64,000 nucleotides of DNA. It comes from Phycisphaerae bacterium (GTDB taxonomy: Bacteria > Planctomycetota > Phycisphaerae > Sedimentisphaerales > Anaerobacaceae). Made by a program: the position numbers and the translations under genes. This document shows positions 24,256 through 33,411 of this stretch, one piece after another. The stretch covers positions 39,443-103,442 of the forward strand of contig JAUWBI010000001.1 of the NCBI GenBank assembly GCA_030601745.1, given 5' to 3'. The notes below the pieces were generated by a model. That model had not been told where the DNA came from. It saw only the letters and a list, made by a program, of their open reading frames with translations, and made no database searches. Numbering within the stretch: the first letter of the stretch is position 1; each line of letters starts with the position of its first letter.

Positions 24256-25122
24256 CTACTCAACGGCCCTTAACAGGTAATAATCTATTTTAACCAGCCG
24301 TTCCTGCAAAACACCGTCGGCATCAGTTGCAAATATCTCTATCTTCGCAGGAACTAAAATGCCCCCCTTTTCAACCTCTTTATAGTCATAGCCGCGAACC
24401 GCTAAAAACTTTTCCTCACCAGCACCAACAAACCAGAGCATATCAATGCGAGCGGTGCCGGTGTTCTGACAGAAAACGACCTTAGGCCAATATGGAATAT
24501 CAGCAAGGATAAGGTCATCAGCAAGAATCTTCTCTCGTCCAGCCCCTCGGAGGGGCGGGGCTCGTTCAATTGGATAATACCATTGTCCTTCTATTTTGAC
24601 CGGCTTTGTCCCTTTGGTAAACGCAAACGACTTATCTAAAAAACGCACCGGTGCCGTCGTTATATCGAGTATGGCTTCTGCAAAGTAGTAATTAACTGCC
24701 ATAATTGGCAAGGCACCAACTTGCTCAGCACCCTCCAATACAGTAAATATCCCGCCCGACAATTGCCAAACAAACTTACCTTGCGGCTCCAGAGCCGAAA
24801 TCCGAACCGAATTCGACGGCGGATAAATCTCGTGATGCTGCTCGGTCAGGTAAAAGCTGCCGTCCGGCTTATAAAGAGTAACCACGCAATCAAGCTCCAG
24901 CTTTTTCTTATTTCTCCAGGCTTCGAGACCCGCCCCTCGGAGGGGCTGGTCGAGTCCCCCGGTCGCTTCAATCGCCCGAGACGCATATTCAGGCATAACA
25001 AAATTGGGGTCGAGCAACACCTCGTAAACCGACGTCTCTTCCTTCTGTCCCTGCTCACACCCTGCGACAACGAAAGCCGCTATAAGAACCAGCCAAATTA
25101 TTTTTGAGAATCGATTAGTCAT
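24256..25122 (-). CDS. lipoprotein of unknown function carrying two GC-palindrome inserts
   Basis: The ATG at 25122 ('MTNRFSKIIWLVLIAAFVVAGC') is chosen because it gives a clean lipoprotein signal (VAGC) and has AGGGGA six bases upstream; the longer ORF overlaps the preceding gene. The mature 265 residues resemble LolA/LolB-like or outer-membrane lipoprotein-sorting folds only vaguely ('LDCVVTLYKPDGSFYLTEQH', 'GKFVWQLSGGIFTVLEGAEQ'); I do not assign a family. Two segments, 'LDQPLRGAGLEAW' and 'ERAPPLRGAGREK', are encoded by the GC palindrome and look foreign to the protein. It lies 25 bases below the pyruvate:ferredoxin oxidoreductase stop and could be co-transcribed with it. Confidence 0.75.
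   Translation of the reverse strand: MTNRFSKIIWLVLIAAFVVAGCEQGQKEETSVYEVLLDPNFVMPEYASRAIEATGGLDQPLRGAGLEAWRNKKKLELDCVVTLYKPDGSFYLTEQHHEIYPPSNSVRISALEPQGKFVWQLSGGIFTVLEGAEQVGALPIMAVNYYFAEAILDITTAPVRFLDKSFAFTKGTKPVKIEGQWYYPIERAPPLRGAGREKILADDLILADIPYWPKVVFCQNTGTARIDMLWFVGAGEEKFLAVRGYDYKEVEKGGILVPAKIEIFATDADGVLQERLVKIDYYLLRAVE
24541..24560. repeat. GC-rich palindrome in lipoprotein gene, copy A
   Basis: AGCCCCTCGGAGGGGCGGGG in frame, encoding 'APPLRGAG' on the minus strand. Confidence 0.85.
24924..24954. repeat. GC-rich palindrome in lipoprotein gene, copy B
   Basis: CGAGACCCGCCCCTCGGAGGGGCTGGTCGAG in frame, encoding 'DQPLRGAGLE' on the minus strand. It has longer arms than copy A. Confidence 0.85.
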
Positions 25123-25147
25123 TTTATTCCCCTGCATATCAATAAAC

Positions 25148-28100
25148 TCAATCACATTTCAATTTTGCAAGCTGCTCCATCAAAGCATACCTCTGGGTCG
25201 CATCGCTCTTAGCAAGTTTGAGCAGTTCCACCGCCACCTCCGGCTTTGATTGCTTTAGCGTGCGATAACGATTCTCGCCGTAAGCATACTCTTCGAAATC
25301 AAGCGTAGGAGCCTTCGAATCAAGCTGCAGCGGGTTCTTGCCCTTTTCTTTAAGTTGCGGATTGAATCTGTACAAAGGCCAGTGACCGCTGTTGACCGCC
25401 TGTTTCTGATGCTCGTAACCGTTGACCAGGTTGTAGCCGTGAGCGATACAGTGCGAATAAGCAATTATAAGGGAAGGCCCCGGATATGCCTCAGCCTCGA
25501 CAAATGCCTTTACCGTCTGATTGGCATTTGCACCCACAGCCACCTTGGCAACGTAAATATTCCCATAAGTCATCGCCAGAAGTCCGAGGTCTTTTTTAGG
25601 AGTTGGTTTTCCCCCTGCCGCAAACTTGGCCACTGCCGCCCTCGGTGTAGACTTCGACATCTGCCCGCCCGTGTTTGAATAGACCTCCGTATCCAAAACG
25701 AGCAGGTTGATGTCGACTTCACTTGCCAGGACGTGGTCCAGGCCTCCGTATCCAATATCGTAAGCCCATCCGTCACCACCAAGGCCCCAAACTGATTTGC
25801 GTACAAGATAGTCCGCAACACTCAACAACTGTTTGCAATCTTCGCAGCCGCTTTTGCTGCACTGCTCTTTGAGTTTATCCACCCGACCCCGCTGCTGTTC
25901 AATAGCAGCTTGCATTGGGTCATCGGCCAACGTAGCCGCTCGGATTTCCTCCGCCAGTTTGGCATCAACGCAGCCTGCTTCCGCCACCTTAACCAGCAGG
26001 GTCAGAGCACGCTCTTTGAATTTATCAACCGTCAGCCGCATACCCATCGCAAACTCAGCGGTGTCCTCGAACAGACTATTACTCCATGTCGGCCCCCTGC
26101 CGTCCGACCTCTTTGTGTAGGGTGTTGTCGGCAGATTGCCCCCGTAAATCGACGAGCAGCCCGTTGCGTTGCCAATCATAGCCCTGTCCCCAAACAGCTG
26201 CGTCAGCAGCTTCACATAAGGCGTTTCCCCACAGCCGGCACAGGCACCGGAATATTCAAACAGGGGCTGAATTAACTGACTGCCCTTTACGGTATCTGCG
26301 CGGAAAAGTTTCGGGTCTGTATTTGGAATCGACAGGAAATGTTTGTAATTTTCGCGTTCCTGCATACGAATCGGCTCCTGCGGCACCATATTGATTGCCT
26401 TTAGGCCTGTCGGCTTTTTGTTCTCATCCTTTTCCTCCGCCGGGCAACTGATAACACAAGCCCCGCAGCCGGTGCAATCCTCTGGAGCCACCTGAACGGT
26501 AAATTTCATACCGGCAAAATCCTTGCCTTTTGCATCGGCGCTTTTGAATGTCGCCGGAGCATCTTTGAGATACTTTTCATCGTACGCCTTTATTCTTATA
26601 GCGGCGTGGGGACAAAGCAAAGAGCACCTGCCGCATTGGATACAGATATCAGGCTCCCACGCCGGTATATCTACGGCAATGTTGCGTTTTTCATATTGCG
26701 TCGTGCCGGTTGGAAACTTACCATCAGCCGGCATCTTGCTCACGGGCAGCTTGTCTCCGCGAAGCGCTATAAGTTCTGCGGTAACCTCTTTGACAAAATC
26801 AGGAGCATCTTCCGGGACCGGCGGCCGCATCTTTATCTTACTGGTTACCTTGTCAGGAACTTCAACTTCATAAATTCTCTCAAGGGCGCCATCGACAGCC
26901 GCATTGTTCATCTCGACAATTTTTTCACCCTTCTTGCCGTAAGTCTTTCTGACTGCATCTTTGATAGCATTGACAGCCGTATCGAGCGGAATGATGTTGC
27001 TGATTTTGAAAAAGGCGGTTTGCATAATTACATTGATTCTTGGCCCCAGACCGATTTCCTGAGCAAGCCCAATCGCATCAATGATGTAGAACTTCAGCTT
27101 CTTGTCGATTATCTGTTTCTGCACCTCCTGCGGCAAAGTGTCCCACACCTCGTCTTTGCTGTGGCTGGTTGTCAACAAAAACGTTGCGCCCTCACGTGCC
27201 GCCGAGAGCATATCATACTTTTCCAGGAAACTTGGATTATGACACGCAACAAAGGCAGCCCTATTCACAAGGTAAGGCCTTCGAATAAGCTGTTCTCCAA
27301 ATCGCAGATGTGATGTGGTGACAGCACCGGCTTTTCTCGAATCATAAACAAAGTAGCCCTGCGCGTAATTATCGGTTAACTCACCGATAATTTTTATGGA
27401 GTTTTTATTTGCACCTACCGTCCCGTCCGCTCCGAGACCGTAAAACATTCCGGAGAAAACTCCCTCGCTGGAAATATCAAAAGATTCATCAACGAGAAGA
27501 CTGGTATTCGTTACATCGTCTATTATGCCGACCGTAAAACCATTTTTGGGCTTTGCGGCATCAAGATTATCAAAAACGGCCTTTACCATAGCCGGCGTGA
27601 ATTCCTTTGAGCCTAAGCCATACCGTCCTCCGACAATTACAGGATATTTTTCAAAAGGTGTTTGCTTTTCCGCCATCGCTTCGCCGATAGCAGTGCGAAC
27701 ATCCATGTACAATGGCTCGCCGAGCGAACCGGGTTCTTTTGTTCTGTCTAATACCGCGATTTTCTTTACGCTTTTTGGTAAGCAATCAACAAAGTCCTTG
27801 CCACTAAATGGCCTGAACAATCGCACCTTTACCACGCCGACCTTTTCGCCCTTAGATGCCAGGAACTCAGCCGTCTCGTGGGTGGTATCGGCCCCCGTAC
27901 CCATAATAACAATAACCTTCTCTGCATCTGTCGGCCCGACATAATCAAACAAATGATAACTTCGTCCAACCAGCTTCGCAAATTTGTCCATCGTCTCCTG
28001 AACAATCTGAGGCGCAGCTAAATAGTATTTGTTCACGGTTTCTCTGCCTTGAAAGTAAACATCAGGATTCTGCGCCGTGCCGGAAATCATAGGCCTGTCC

Positions 28101-28729
28101 GGAGACAGCGCTCTGGCTTTATGCTGAGCAACTTCTGTTTCATCAATCATCGCTCGCATATCATCGAACGATAACTGCTCGACCTTTTGAACCTCATGGC
28201 TGGACCTGAAACCGTCGAAGAAATGTATAAAGGGCACACGCGAGGTCAGGGTCGCTGCCTGAGCGATGAGTGCAAAATCCATAACCTCCTGAATGTTACA
28301 CGAACAAATCATACCAAAGCCGGTCTGGCGACAGGCCATGACGTCCGAATGGTCGCCGAAGATTGAAAGTGCCTGACAGGCCAATGACCTCGCCGAGACG
28401 TGAAAGACGGTCGGCAGCAGTTCACCCGCAATCTTATACATATTGGGAATCATCAGCAAAAGCCCCTGCGAGGCCGTAAAAGTCGTCGTCAAAGCGCCGG
28501 TCGCCAACGCACCATGCACAGCTCCGGACGCTCCACCTTCCGACTGCATCTCCGTAACTGAAGGAATAGTCCCCCAGATATTGGGCTCACCCCTGGCTGT
28601 CTTTGCATCGGCAATTTCTCCCATAGCCGAGCTCGGAGTAATCGGATATATAGCAATCACTTCGTTCGTAGCGTGGGCCACATACGCCGTCGCCGCATTG
28701 CCGTCAATTGTAACCATTTTGCGATTCAT
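25148..28729 (-). CDS. nifJ: pyruvate:ferredoxin (flavodoxin) oxidoreductase
   Basis: This single-chain PFOR oxidises pyruvate and CoA to acetyl-CoA and CO2 and reduces ferredoxin or flavodoxin, a mark of anaerobic metabolism. The ATG at 28729 ('MNRKMVTIDGNAATAYVAHA') has GGTGGAG upstream; the earlier ORF start lacks homology. Domains in order are the pyrimidine-binding domain ('YPITPSSAMGE'), transketolase C-like domain II, the gamma-like domain ('GLGADGTVGANKNSIKIIGE'), two 4Fe-4S clusters ('CIQCGRCSLLCP' and 'CTGCGACVISCP'), and the TPP-binding domain with the third cluster ('CAGCGETPYVKLL') and 'GGDGWAYDIGYGGLDHVLAS'. The length of 1193 residues is standard. Confidence 0.97.
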   Translation of the reverse strand: MNRKMVTIDGNAATAYVAHATNEVIAIYPITPSSAMGEIADAKTARGEPNIWGTIPSVTEMQSEGGASGAVHGALATGALTTTFTASQGLLLMIPNMYKIAGELLPTVFHVSARSLACQALSIFGDHSDVMACRQTGFGMICSCNIQEVMDFALIAQAATLTSRVPFIHFFDGFRSSHEVQKVEQLSFDDMRAMIDETEVAQHKARALSPDRPMISGTAQNPDVYFQGRETVNKYYLAAPQIVQETMDKFAKLVGRSYHLFDYVGPTDAEKVIVIMGTGADTTHETAEFLASKGEKVGVVKVRLFRPFSGKDFVDCLPKSVKKIAVLDRTKEPGSLGEPLYMDVRTAIGEAMAEKQTPFEKYPVIVGGRYGLGSKEFTPAMVKAVFDNLDAAKPKNGFTVGIIDDVTNTSLLVDESFDISSEGVFSGMFYGLGADGTVGANKNSIKIIGELTDNYAQGYFVYDSRKAGAVTTSHLRFGEQLIRRPYLVNRAAFVACHNPSFLEKYDMLSAAREGATFLLTTSHSKDEVWDTLPQEVQKQIIDKKLKFYIIDAIGLAQEIGLGPRINVIMQTAFFKISNIIPLDTAVNAIKDAVRKTYGKKGEKIVEMNNAAVDGALERIYEVEVPDKVTSKIKMRPPVPEDAPDFVKEVTAELIALRGDKLPVSKMPADGKFPTGTTQYEKRNIAVDIPAWEPDICIQCGRCSLLCPHAAIRIKAYDEKYLKDAPATFKSADAKGKDFAGMKFTVQVAPEDCTGCGACVISCPAEEKDENKKPTGLKAINMVPQEPIRMQERENYKHFLSIPNTDPKLFRADTVKGSQLIQPLFEYSGACAGCGETPYVKLLTQLFGDRAMIGNATGCSSIYGGNLPTTPYTKRSDGRGPTWSNSLFEDTAEFAMGMRLTVDKFKERALTLLVKVAEAGCVDAKLAEEIRAATLADDPMQAAIEQQRGRVDKLKEQCSKSGCEDCKQLLSVADYLVRKSVWGLGGDGWAYDIGYGGLDHVLASEVDINLLVLDTEVYSNTGGQMSKSTPRAAVAKFAAGGKPTPKKDLGLLAMTYGNIYVAKVAVGANANQTVKAFVEAEAYPGPSLIIAYSHCIAHGYNLVNGYEHQKQAVNSGHWPLYRFNPQLKEKGKNPLQLDSKAPTLDFEEYAYGENRYRTLKQSKPEVAVELLKLAKSDATQRYALMEQLAKLKCD

Positions 28730-28819
28730 AGCTTCTCCACCTTCTAAAACAAGAACCGTAAACAACTTAACTACACAGGCCTGCACCGCCACAGCAGGCC
28801 TTGCACGTTACGAAACGCT

Positions 28820-28848
28820 TTTATACAACTTTTTACTGCATCAGGCAA
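28820..28848 (-). promoter_or_regulatory. sigma70-like promoter of nifJ
   Basis: On the minus strand, TTGCCT, a 17-base spacer and TATAAA lie about 90 bases upstream of the nifJ ATG. Confidence 0.5.
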
Positions 28849-28979
28849 CGTAAATTTTATCAGAATTGAGAATAAGGTTTGCCCGAAAGCTGCAAATACG
28901 AGAATGCCGCCCCCGGCCGTGCTCAAAATGAAATAAAAGGAGGTACTAATCCATAAAGGCAGGTGAAATTATAAAAATA

Positions 28980-29054
28980 AGGAGTATCAAACTGGGGCCA
29001 TCCAAGAACGCCCACACCCAAAGCTCCTTAGAGCAGCACCCAGCTGATACTCCT
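28980..29054. ncRNA. 75-base stem-loop: terminator or small structured RNA
   Basis: AGGAGTATCA (28980-28989) pairs perfectly with TGATACTCCT (29045-29054), and an inner CTGGG pairs with CCCAG; the centre holds a smaller GCTCcttaGAGC hairpin. Read on the minus strand, the stem is followed by TTATTTTTATAATTT, as expected for a terminator of the kinase/regulator operon about 240 bases upstream. Read on the plus strand it is followed by CTTTTCT. A stand-alone RNA is possible. It lies in a gap of about 560 bases that shows no coding sequence. Confidence 0.5.
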
Positions 29055-29292
29055 CTTTTCTGAAGATCATCCTCCTCTTAAAGACTAACATTTTTAGGAA
29101 GATCATCATCCAAAAGTTAAAACACCTAATTTTTGGGCCTTAGGCATTTACATGTATATTGTACATCTGTTACAGCGGGCTTGCTATCAGGATATTCCTG
29201 ATTTTAGCGGTAGAAATACCTGATTTCAATGCCGTCAGAGCAATAAATGCGGCCCCTGTTAAAAATGCGGCACCACTCAATTCAATTAGCGG

Positions 29293-29946
29293 CTATGTTT
29301 CGAGGGATGTGAGCCCTTTTCGGATAGCATATTTTGTAAGCTCGGCCACAGTGTGGATATCCAGCTTATTCATTATCTGCCGACGGTGTGTCTCGACGGT
29401 CTTGCCACTGATGTGCAGTTTCAAAGCAATTTGCTTTGTTGACTTTCCTTCAGCCAGAAGCTGGAGTACCTCTCGTTCCCTGTCCGTTAGGACATCCGAA
29501 CCCGAAAAACCAGTTTTTGATAAGCGGTGCAGGTAGTCATCAACCACAACACCGGATATGGAAGGACTCAGATAGATTTTGCCGGCAACAACAGTGCGGA
29601 TTGCCCGGGCCAATTCCTCAAAGGCGCAGTCCTTCAGGAGATAGCCTGAGGCACCGCTTTTTAGCATCTCCGTCACAAACAGCGAGTCGGAATGCATCGA
29701 TAAAGCGACTATCTTGACATTGCCGAATTCGCGAGTGATCTGGCGAGCCGCCTCCATACCGTTCAAGTCCGGCATACTAACGTCCATAATAACTACATCC
29801 GGTAACAGTTCCCGCACCAGACGTACCGTCGTGCGCCCCTCTTCGGCCTCAGCCACCACTTTCATATCAGACTGCTTGTCAAGCAGCGAGTGCAGACCTT
29901 GCCGGGTAATCTTGTGGTCATCCGCCAATAAGATTCTTATGCTCAT
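29293..29946 (-). CDS. NarL/FixJ-family response regulator
   Basis: The 217-residue protein is a two-component transcription factor. The receiver domain (residues 1-120) has the acidic pair 'ADDHK' (Asp9, Asp10), phospho-acceptor Asp55 in 'VVIMDVSMPD', the switch Ser/Thr in 'IVALSMHSD' and Lys in 'GYLLKD'. The LuxR-type helix-turn-helix is at the C-terminus: 'LTDREREVLQLLAEGKSTKQ' and 'ISGKTVETHRRQIMNKLDI'. Its start overlaps the histidine kinase stop by four bases (ATGA), so the pair is translationally coupled and surely cognate. Downstream targets are unknown. A palindrome TCAGGATATTCCTGA lies about 100 bases beyond its stop. Confidence 0.95.
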   Translation of the reverse strand: MSIRILLADDHKITRQGLHSLLDKQSDMKVVAEAEEGRTTVRLVRELLPDVVIMDVSMPDLNGMEAARQITREFGNVKIVALSMHSDSLFVTEMLKSGASGYLLKDCAFEELARAIRTVVAGKIYLSPSISGVVVDDYLHRLSKTGFSGSDVLTDREREVLQLLAEGKSTKQIALKLHISGKTVETHRRQIMNKLDIHTVAELTKYAIRKGLTSLET

Positions 29947-32378
29947 TTGCGTTCCTTCCTGCTGTTTTGGCTCTCCTGGTCTATCGGCACCGCCAGAGTA
30001 ACCCGAGTCCCACGCCCGGGCTTGGATTCAATTTCAAAACGACCACCGATGTGCCCCAATCGTTCGCGTATACTAAACAGGCCAAACCCCCCTGTTTTGT
30101 AGTCGTAAGAACCGGTTTGGGATATGTCAAAACCAACGCCGTCGTCCTCAACGCTCACCCGTATCTCATTACCCACTCTTCGAGTTGAAACCGTTACGTT
30201 GCGGGCCTGCGCGTGCTTTGCAACGTTGACCAGCAGCTCCCGCACGGCCTGGAATAAAAAAACACGAACATTATTATCCAGCGGTTTGGTCTGCCCATCA
30301 GCTTTGAAGTCGGCTGAAAGACCATACTGCTGCCTTGTTTGTCTAACGAGCCATTCCACAGCCGCTTCAAAACCCAGCTCATATAGGACCGGAGGGCTCA
30401 GTTCGAACGTCAATGACCGTGTGCTCTCAATTGTCTGTGCGATTAAATCGCGAATCTCCTCCAGGTCTTCGGCAAGTTCCGGCGAAGTCACCGATTCCCG
30501 CAGCGACTCTATTTTGATTTTGGAGATAGCCAGGTTCTGACCCACATGGTCGTGCACATCCATTGCTATTCGCCGTCTCAGGCGTTCCTCAGCCAATGAC
30601 AGTTCTGAAGCCAAAGACCGCAGTTGCTTTTGATAGATAAGAAGCTTTTCCTCAGCCTTTTTGCGTTCGGTAATCTCACTCCGCGACTCTTCGTTGACCC
30701 TTTCAAGGTCCGCAGTGCGCTGCTCAACCCGAATTTCCAACTCATCGCGAGCCTTCTGCAGCTCGTCCTCCGCCCGCTTGTGCTCGGTGACGTCCCTGAA
30801 ATACCAAACTCTACCGTAATACTTGTCATTCGAATCCAGCAAAGGAGAAGAATACCTGTCAAAAACTCTGCTGTCCGTGAATTGTATCTCGTCTCTGCTC
30901 TTTTCATTTTTGTGAGCATAAAGATATCTCACTTTCTCCAGGAACTGCTCAGGGTGTTTTAACTGGCTTAAGACGTATTGAAGCATCTTTTCGTCGTCTC
31001 TTGTATTTAAAATCTGCTGAGGTATATTCCACATCCGGCCAAAAATTTTGTTGAATGAAATGGATTTTCCTTCACTGTCCACAACCAAAATTCCGTCAAT
31101 TGACGTCTCAGACTGTGCTTCCAGCAGAGTACTCTTAAACAAAAGTTCCTCCTCCGCTTTCTTGTGCTCGGTGATGTCGTGGGCTATCCCTATGACTGCA
31201 ACCACATCCCCCTTATCATTGCAAATAGGAGCCAGTGTCCTGGAAAAGAGGTGAAGTTCTTCACCTAACATAATACCTACCTCCCGTTGAGTGATTCTAT
31301 TTTCATCAAAGACGTGCAGAACATTTTCAAGCATCCTTTTCGCTTCTTCCTCCGGAAAAACTTCCACGAGTTGTTTGCCGATAATGTCGCCCGGTTCTCT
31401 GCCAAGAAATCCGGCACCACTTTGGTTGATGTAGAGATGGCGCCCGTCACGGCCAAGTATAAAAATGGCATCCGGACTCGATTCGACGAGCGTCCGATAC
31501 CTCTCCTCACTCTCGTGCAGCTTCTCCTCTGCCTTCTTGCGCTCGGTGATGTCCCTTATAATTCCCTGTATTCCGATTGTTTCACCGTCCTTAAGTATAG
31601 GTGAGGAGTTGAGCTCGATGAAGACGTGGCTCCCATCCTTCCTTATTGCCTCCATCCGGAGAATTCCGAGGTTCCTGCCTTTCATATTTTCAGCAAAGCG
31701 TTGTGAAACTCGGGGTATCTCGGATTTAATCAGATAATTCTTAAAATGTGTCCCTACCATCTCTTGCGGCTTGTAATGGAATATCTTCTCACTTGCGTCG
31801 GAAACATAAGTCAGACAACCCTGAGCATCTGTCATAAATATCAGGTCGAAGCTTCTCTCAGCAAGACCGCTAAACCTCTCTTCAAACGCCTTCAACTCTT
31901 CCTCTGCTTGTTTGCGCTCGGTAATATCACGGGCAATGCCAATGAGCCCAATAATGTTTCCCTTATTATCAAACTGTGGAACCTTTATAGCCTGAAACCA
32001 GCGTTCTTTCCCGTCCGAGCCGGTCATGTGCTTGGTAATTTCTGTTGGCTTGCCTGTCTCGAAAACAAGTTTGTCATCTTCAATATTTTTTCTGGCTTCC
32101 TCTTTCTTTGGCATTATTTCATAGTCATTCTTTCCAATAACCTGCTCACGAGGTAATCCGAATGCCTCTAAGGTTTTGTCGTTGGCGATAACATATCGGC
32201 TTTTCAGGTCCTTAAAAAAGATGACATCATGTGCGGATTCCACCATAAATTGGTATTGTTTGAGTTTCTGCTCCACTTTTTTGTGTTCAGCTTCTATCCG
32301 TTCCAGCTCTGCTGCGCGAGACCGCAAGGTCTTCAACTCTTCGATGAGCGTTTTTTTAGTCTTTCCGGAATCGCACAT
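29943..32378 (-). CDS. multi-PAS sensor histidine kinase (HisKA_3 type)
   Basis: The 811-residue kinase has no clear membrane helix, so it is probably cytoplasmic. After a short coiled coil come four PAS/PAC modules at about 38-155 ('DVIFFKDLKSRYVIANDKTL'), 163-280, 283-405 and 408-530, each ending in '..I.RDITERKKAEE'. A second coiled coil leads to a HisKA_3 domain with the phospho-acceptor His in 'RRRIAMDVHDHVGQNLAISK', and a HATPase_c domain with 'ELLVNVAKHAQARNV' (N box), 'VSVEDDGVGFDI' (G1) and 'GGFGLFSIRERLGHIGG' (G2). This is the NarX/LiaS architecture. The repeated PAS set suggests redox, oxygen or small-ligand sensing, but no ligand residue is certain. It partners with the regulator that overlaps its stop. 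Confidence 0.93.
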   Translation of the reverse strand: MCDSGKTKKTLIEELKTLRSRAAELERIEAEHKKVEQKLKQYQFMVESAHDVIFFKDLKSRYVIANDKTLEAFGLPREQVIGKNDYEIMPKKEEARKNIEDDKLVFETGKPTEITKHMTGSDGKERWFQAIKVPQFDNKGNIIGLIGIARDITERKQAEEELKAFEERFSGLAERSFDLIFMTDAQGCLTYVSDASEKIFHYKPQEMVGTHFKNYLIKSEIPRVSQRFAENMKGRNLGILRMEAIRKDGSHVFIELNSSPILKDGETIGIQGIIRDITERKKAEEKLHESEERYRTLVESSPDAIFILGRDGRHLYINQSGAGFLGREPGDIIGKQLVEVFPEEEAKRMLENVLHVFDENRITQREVGIMLGEELHLFSRTLAPICNDKGDVVAVIGIAHDITEHKKAEEELLFKSTLLEAQSETSIDGILVVDSEGKSISFNKIFGRMWNIPQQILNTRDDEKMLQYVLSQLKHPEQFLEKVRYLYAHKNEKSRDEIQFTDSRVFDRYSSPLLDSNDKYYGRVWYFRDVTEHKRAEDELQKARDELEIRVEQRTADLERVNEESRSEITERKKAEEKLLIYQKQLRSLASELSLAEERLRRRIAMDVHDHVGQNLAISKIKIESLRESVTSPELAEDLEEIRDLIAQTIESTRSLTFELSPPVLYELGFEAAVEWLVRQTRQQYGLSADFKADGQTKPLDNNVRVFLFQAVRELLVNVAKHAQARNVTVSTRRVGNEIRVSVEDDGVGFDISQTGSYDYKTGGFGLFSIRERLGHIGGRFEIESKPGRGTRVTLAVPIDQESQNSRKERK

Positions 32379-32449
32379 AGCTTTACCTTAACCCTCTTAC
32401 CGACTTTATATTTTTGCCGGAATACTTTTTAGCGAGTTTACGCATAACA

Positions 32450-32926
32450 TTACTGCTCAAGGCCAAAAAACTCAAGCCATTGTTTGGTTTCGCTCTCACT
32501 TAGTCCCCGGCGTTTCGCTGTCGGCTCTTTGAATGTCTTTTTCCGCCTCAACTGCTTCCGGAGATTACTCCAGAAAACCTCAGACTTCACCGCCGTTGCT
32601 TTTCTCGCCCGGGCTGCATCTCGCAGTCTTCGGTCACTGCTGACAACGGTCAATCTTCTCGGCGCAGTGCTTGCTTTTATTTTATCTTCGATTACCGTGT
32701 CGGCATCGCTGCCAAACCCCGCGAAAAAGACCTCCAGATTGCTTATATTATCGAATCCGCTTTTGTCCCGCGGCCCCGTACCATCGAAAACAAGTTCGCC
32801 CTTTTCTCCCATCAGCTTTAAGAACCTGCCTATAATCCGGCACAACTGAACATCGCTAATCGACCCAGCTTCTTCACTTATCTTTACAATTGAATGCAGC
32901 AGATTATGACCGTCAATAATAACCAT
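32450..32926 (-). CDS. YacP-like NYN-domain ribonuclease
   Basis: The 158-residue protein begins 'MVIIDGHNLLHSIVKISEE', the PIN-like NYN opening with the first catalytic Asp. It continues 'KGELVFDGTGPRD', 'FAGFGSDADTVIEDKIKAS' and 'LTVVSSDRRLRDAARARKAT', which give the remaining acidic positions. YacP/Rae1-type NYN proteins are metal-dependent RNases, some acting on mRNA at the ribosome. The C-terminal Arg/Lys-rich tail may bind RNA. It starts 12 bases below hicA and carries a weak AAGAG ribosome-binding site. A truncated relative of its first 30 codons lies upstream of the hicBA pair, directly after pyrC. Confidence 0.85.
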   Translation of the reverse strand: MVIIDGHNLLHSIVKISEEAGSISDVQLCRIIGRFLKLMGEKGELVFDGTGPRDKSGFDNISNLEVFFAGFGSDADTVIEDKIKASTAPRRLTVVSSDRRLRDAARARKATAVKSEVFWSNLRKQLRRKKTFKEPTAKRRGLSESETKQWLEFFGLEQ

Positions 32927-32938
32927 CTCTTGGGCTGT

Positions 32939-33166
32939 TTAGAGCAAATCATTAAACTCTGATACTGATAGGCGGGCTTGTTTTAAGATGTGTGACAACG
33001 TAGAGCGTTTGATTGGACGGTGTGCTGGAACAATAATTTTGAGCATCTCATTAGGAAGGCGTTTTTGTAATCTGATATGACTGCCTTTCTGACGAATTAC
33101 TATCCAGCCGTCCCGCCTAAGAGCCTTGATGACTTGCTGATAGCTCAAACTCGGAACCTTGCTCAT
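32939..33166 (-). CDS. hicA: HicA-family mRNA interferase toxin
   Basis: The 75-residue protein has the double-stranded RNA-binding-like HicA fold with the catalytic His in 'WIVIRQKGSHIRLQKR' and the following 'KIIVPAHRPIKRSTLSHILK'. HicA toxins cleave mRNA and are neutralised by HicB. Its ATG overlaps the hicB stop by four bases (ATGA), so the two are coupled. Here the antitoxin gene comes first. The pair sits between a remnant and an intact copy of the NYN gene. Confidence 0.92.
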   Translation of the reverse strand: MSKVPSLSYQQVIKALRRDGWIVIRQKGSHIRLQKRLPNEMLKIIVPAHRPIKRSTLSHILKQARLSVSEFNDLL

Positions 33167-33366
33167 AATGCTATCTCTAATTGTTCAGAATCCGGTGAAA
33201 AGCTGAGATCGTCATCCACGGGTTCTAAGTAAAGTCCAATTGCTTCACGAATATTTTTTAGAGCTTCTTCACGTGTGTTTCCCTCGCTCACGCAACCTGG
33301 GAGGGAAGGAACAATCACAGTATATCCACCTTCTTCACTTGGTTCCAAAATAACTCTAAATTTCAT
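33163..33366 (-). CDS. hicB: HicB-family antitoxin (short form)
   Basis: The 67 residues form the partial RNase H-like HicB domain: 'FRVILEPSEEGGYTVIVPSL', 'PGCVSEGNTREEALKNIREA' and 'IGLYLEPV'. No separate DNA-binding domain follows, so autorepression would need another factor. A strong GGAGG precedes the ATG at good spacing. It is the first gene of the hicBA pair. Confidence 0.92.
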   Translation of the reverse strand: MKFRVILEPSEEGGYTVIVPSLPGCVSEGNTREEALKNIREAIGLYLEPVDDDLSFSPDSEQLEIAL

Positions 33367-33411
33367 TTTACTATACCTCCGGTGAAATTATAGCATGTCC
33401 ACCACACTTTA

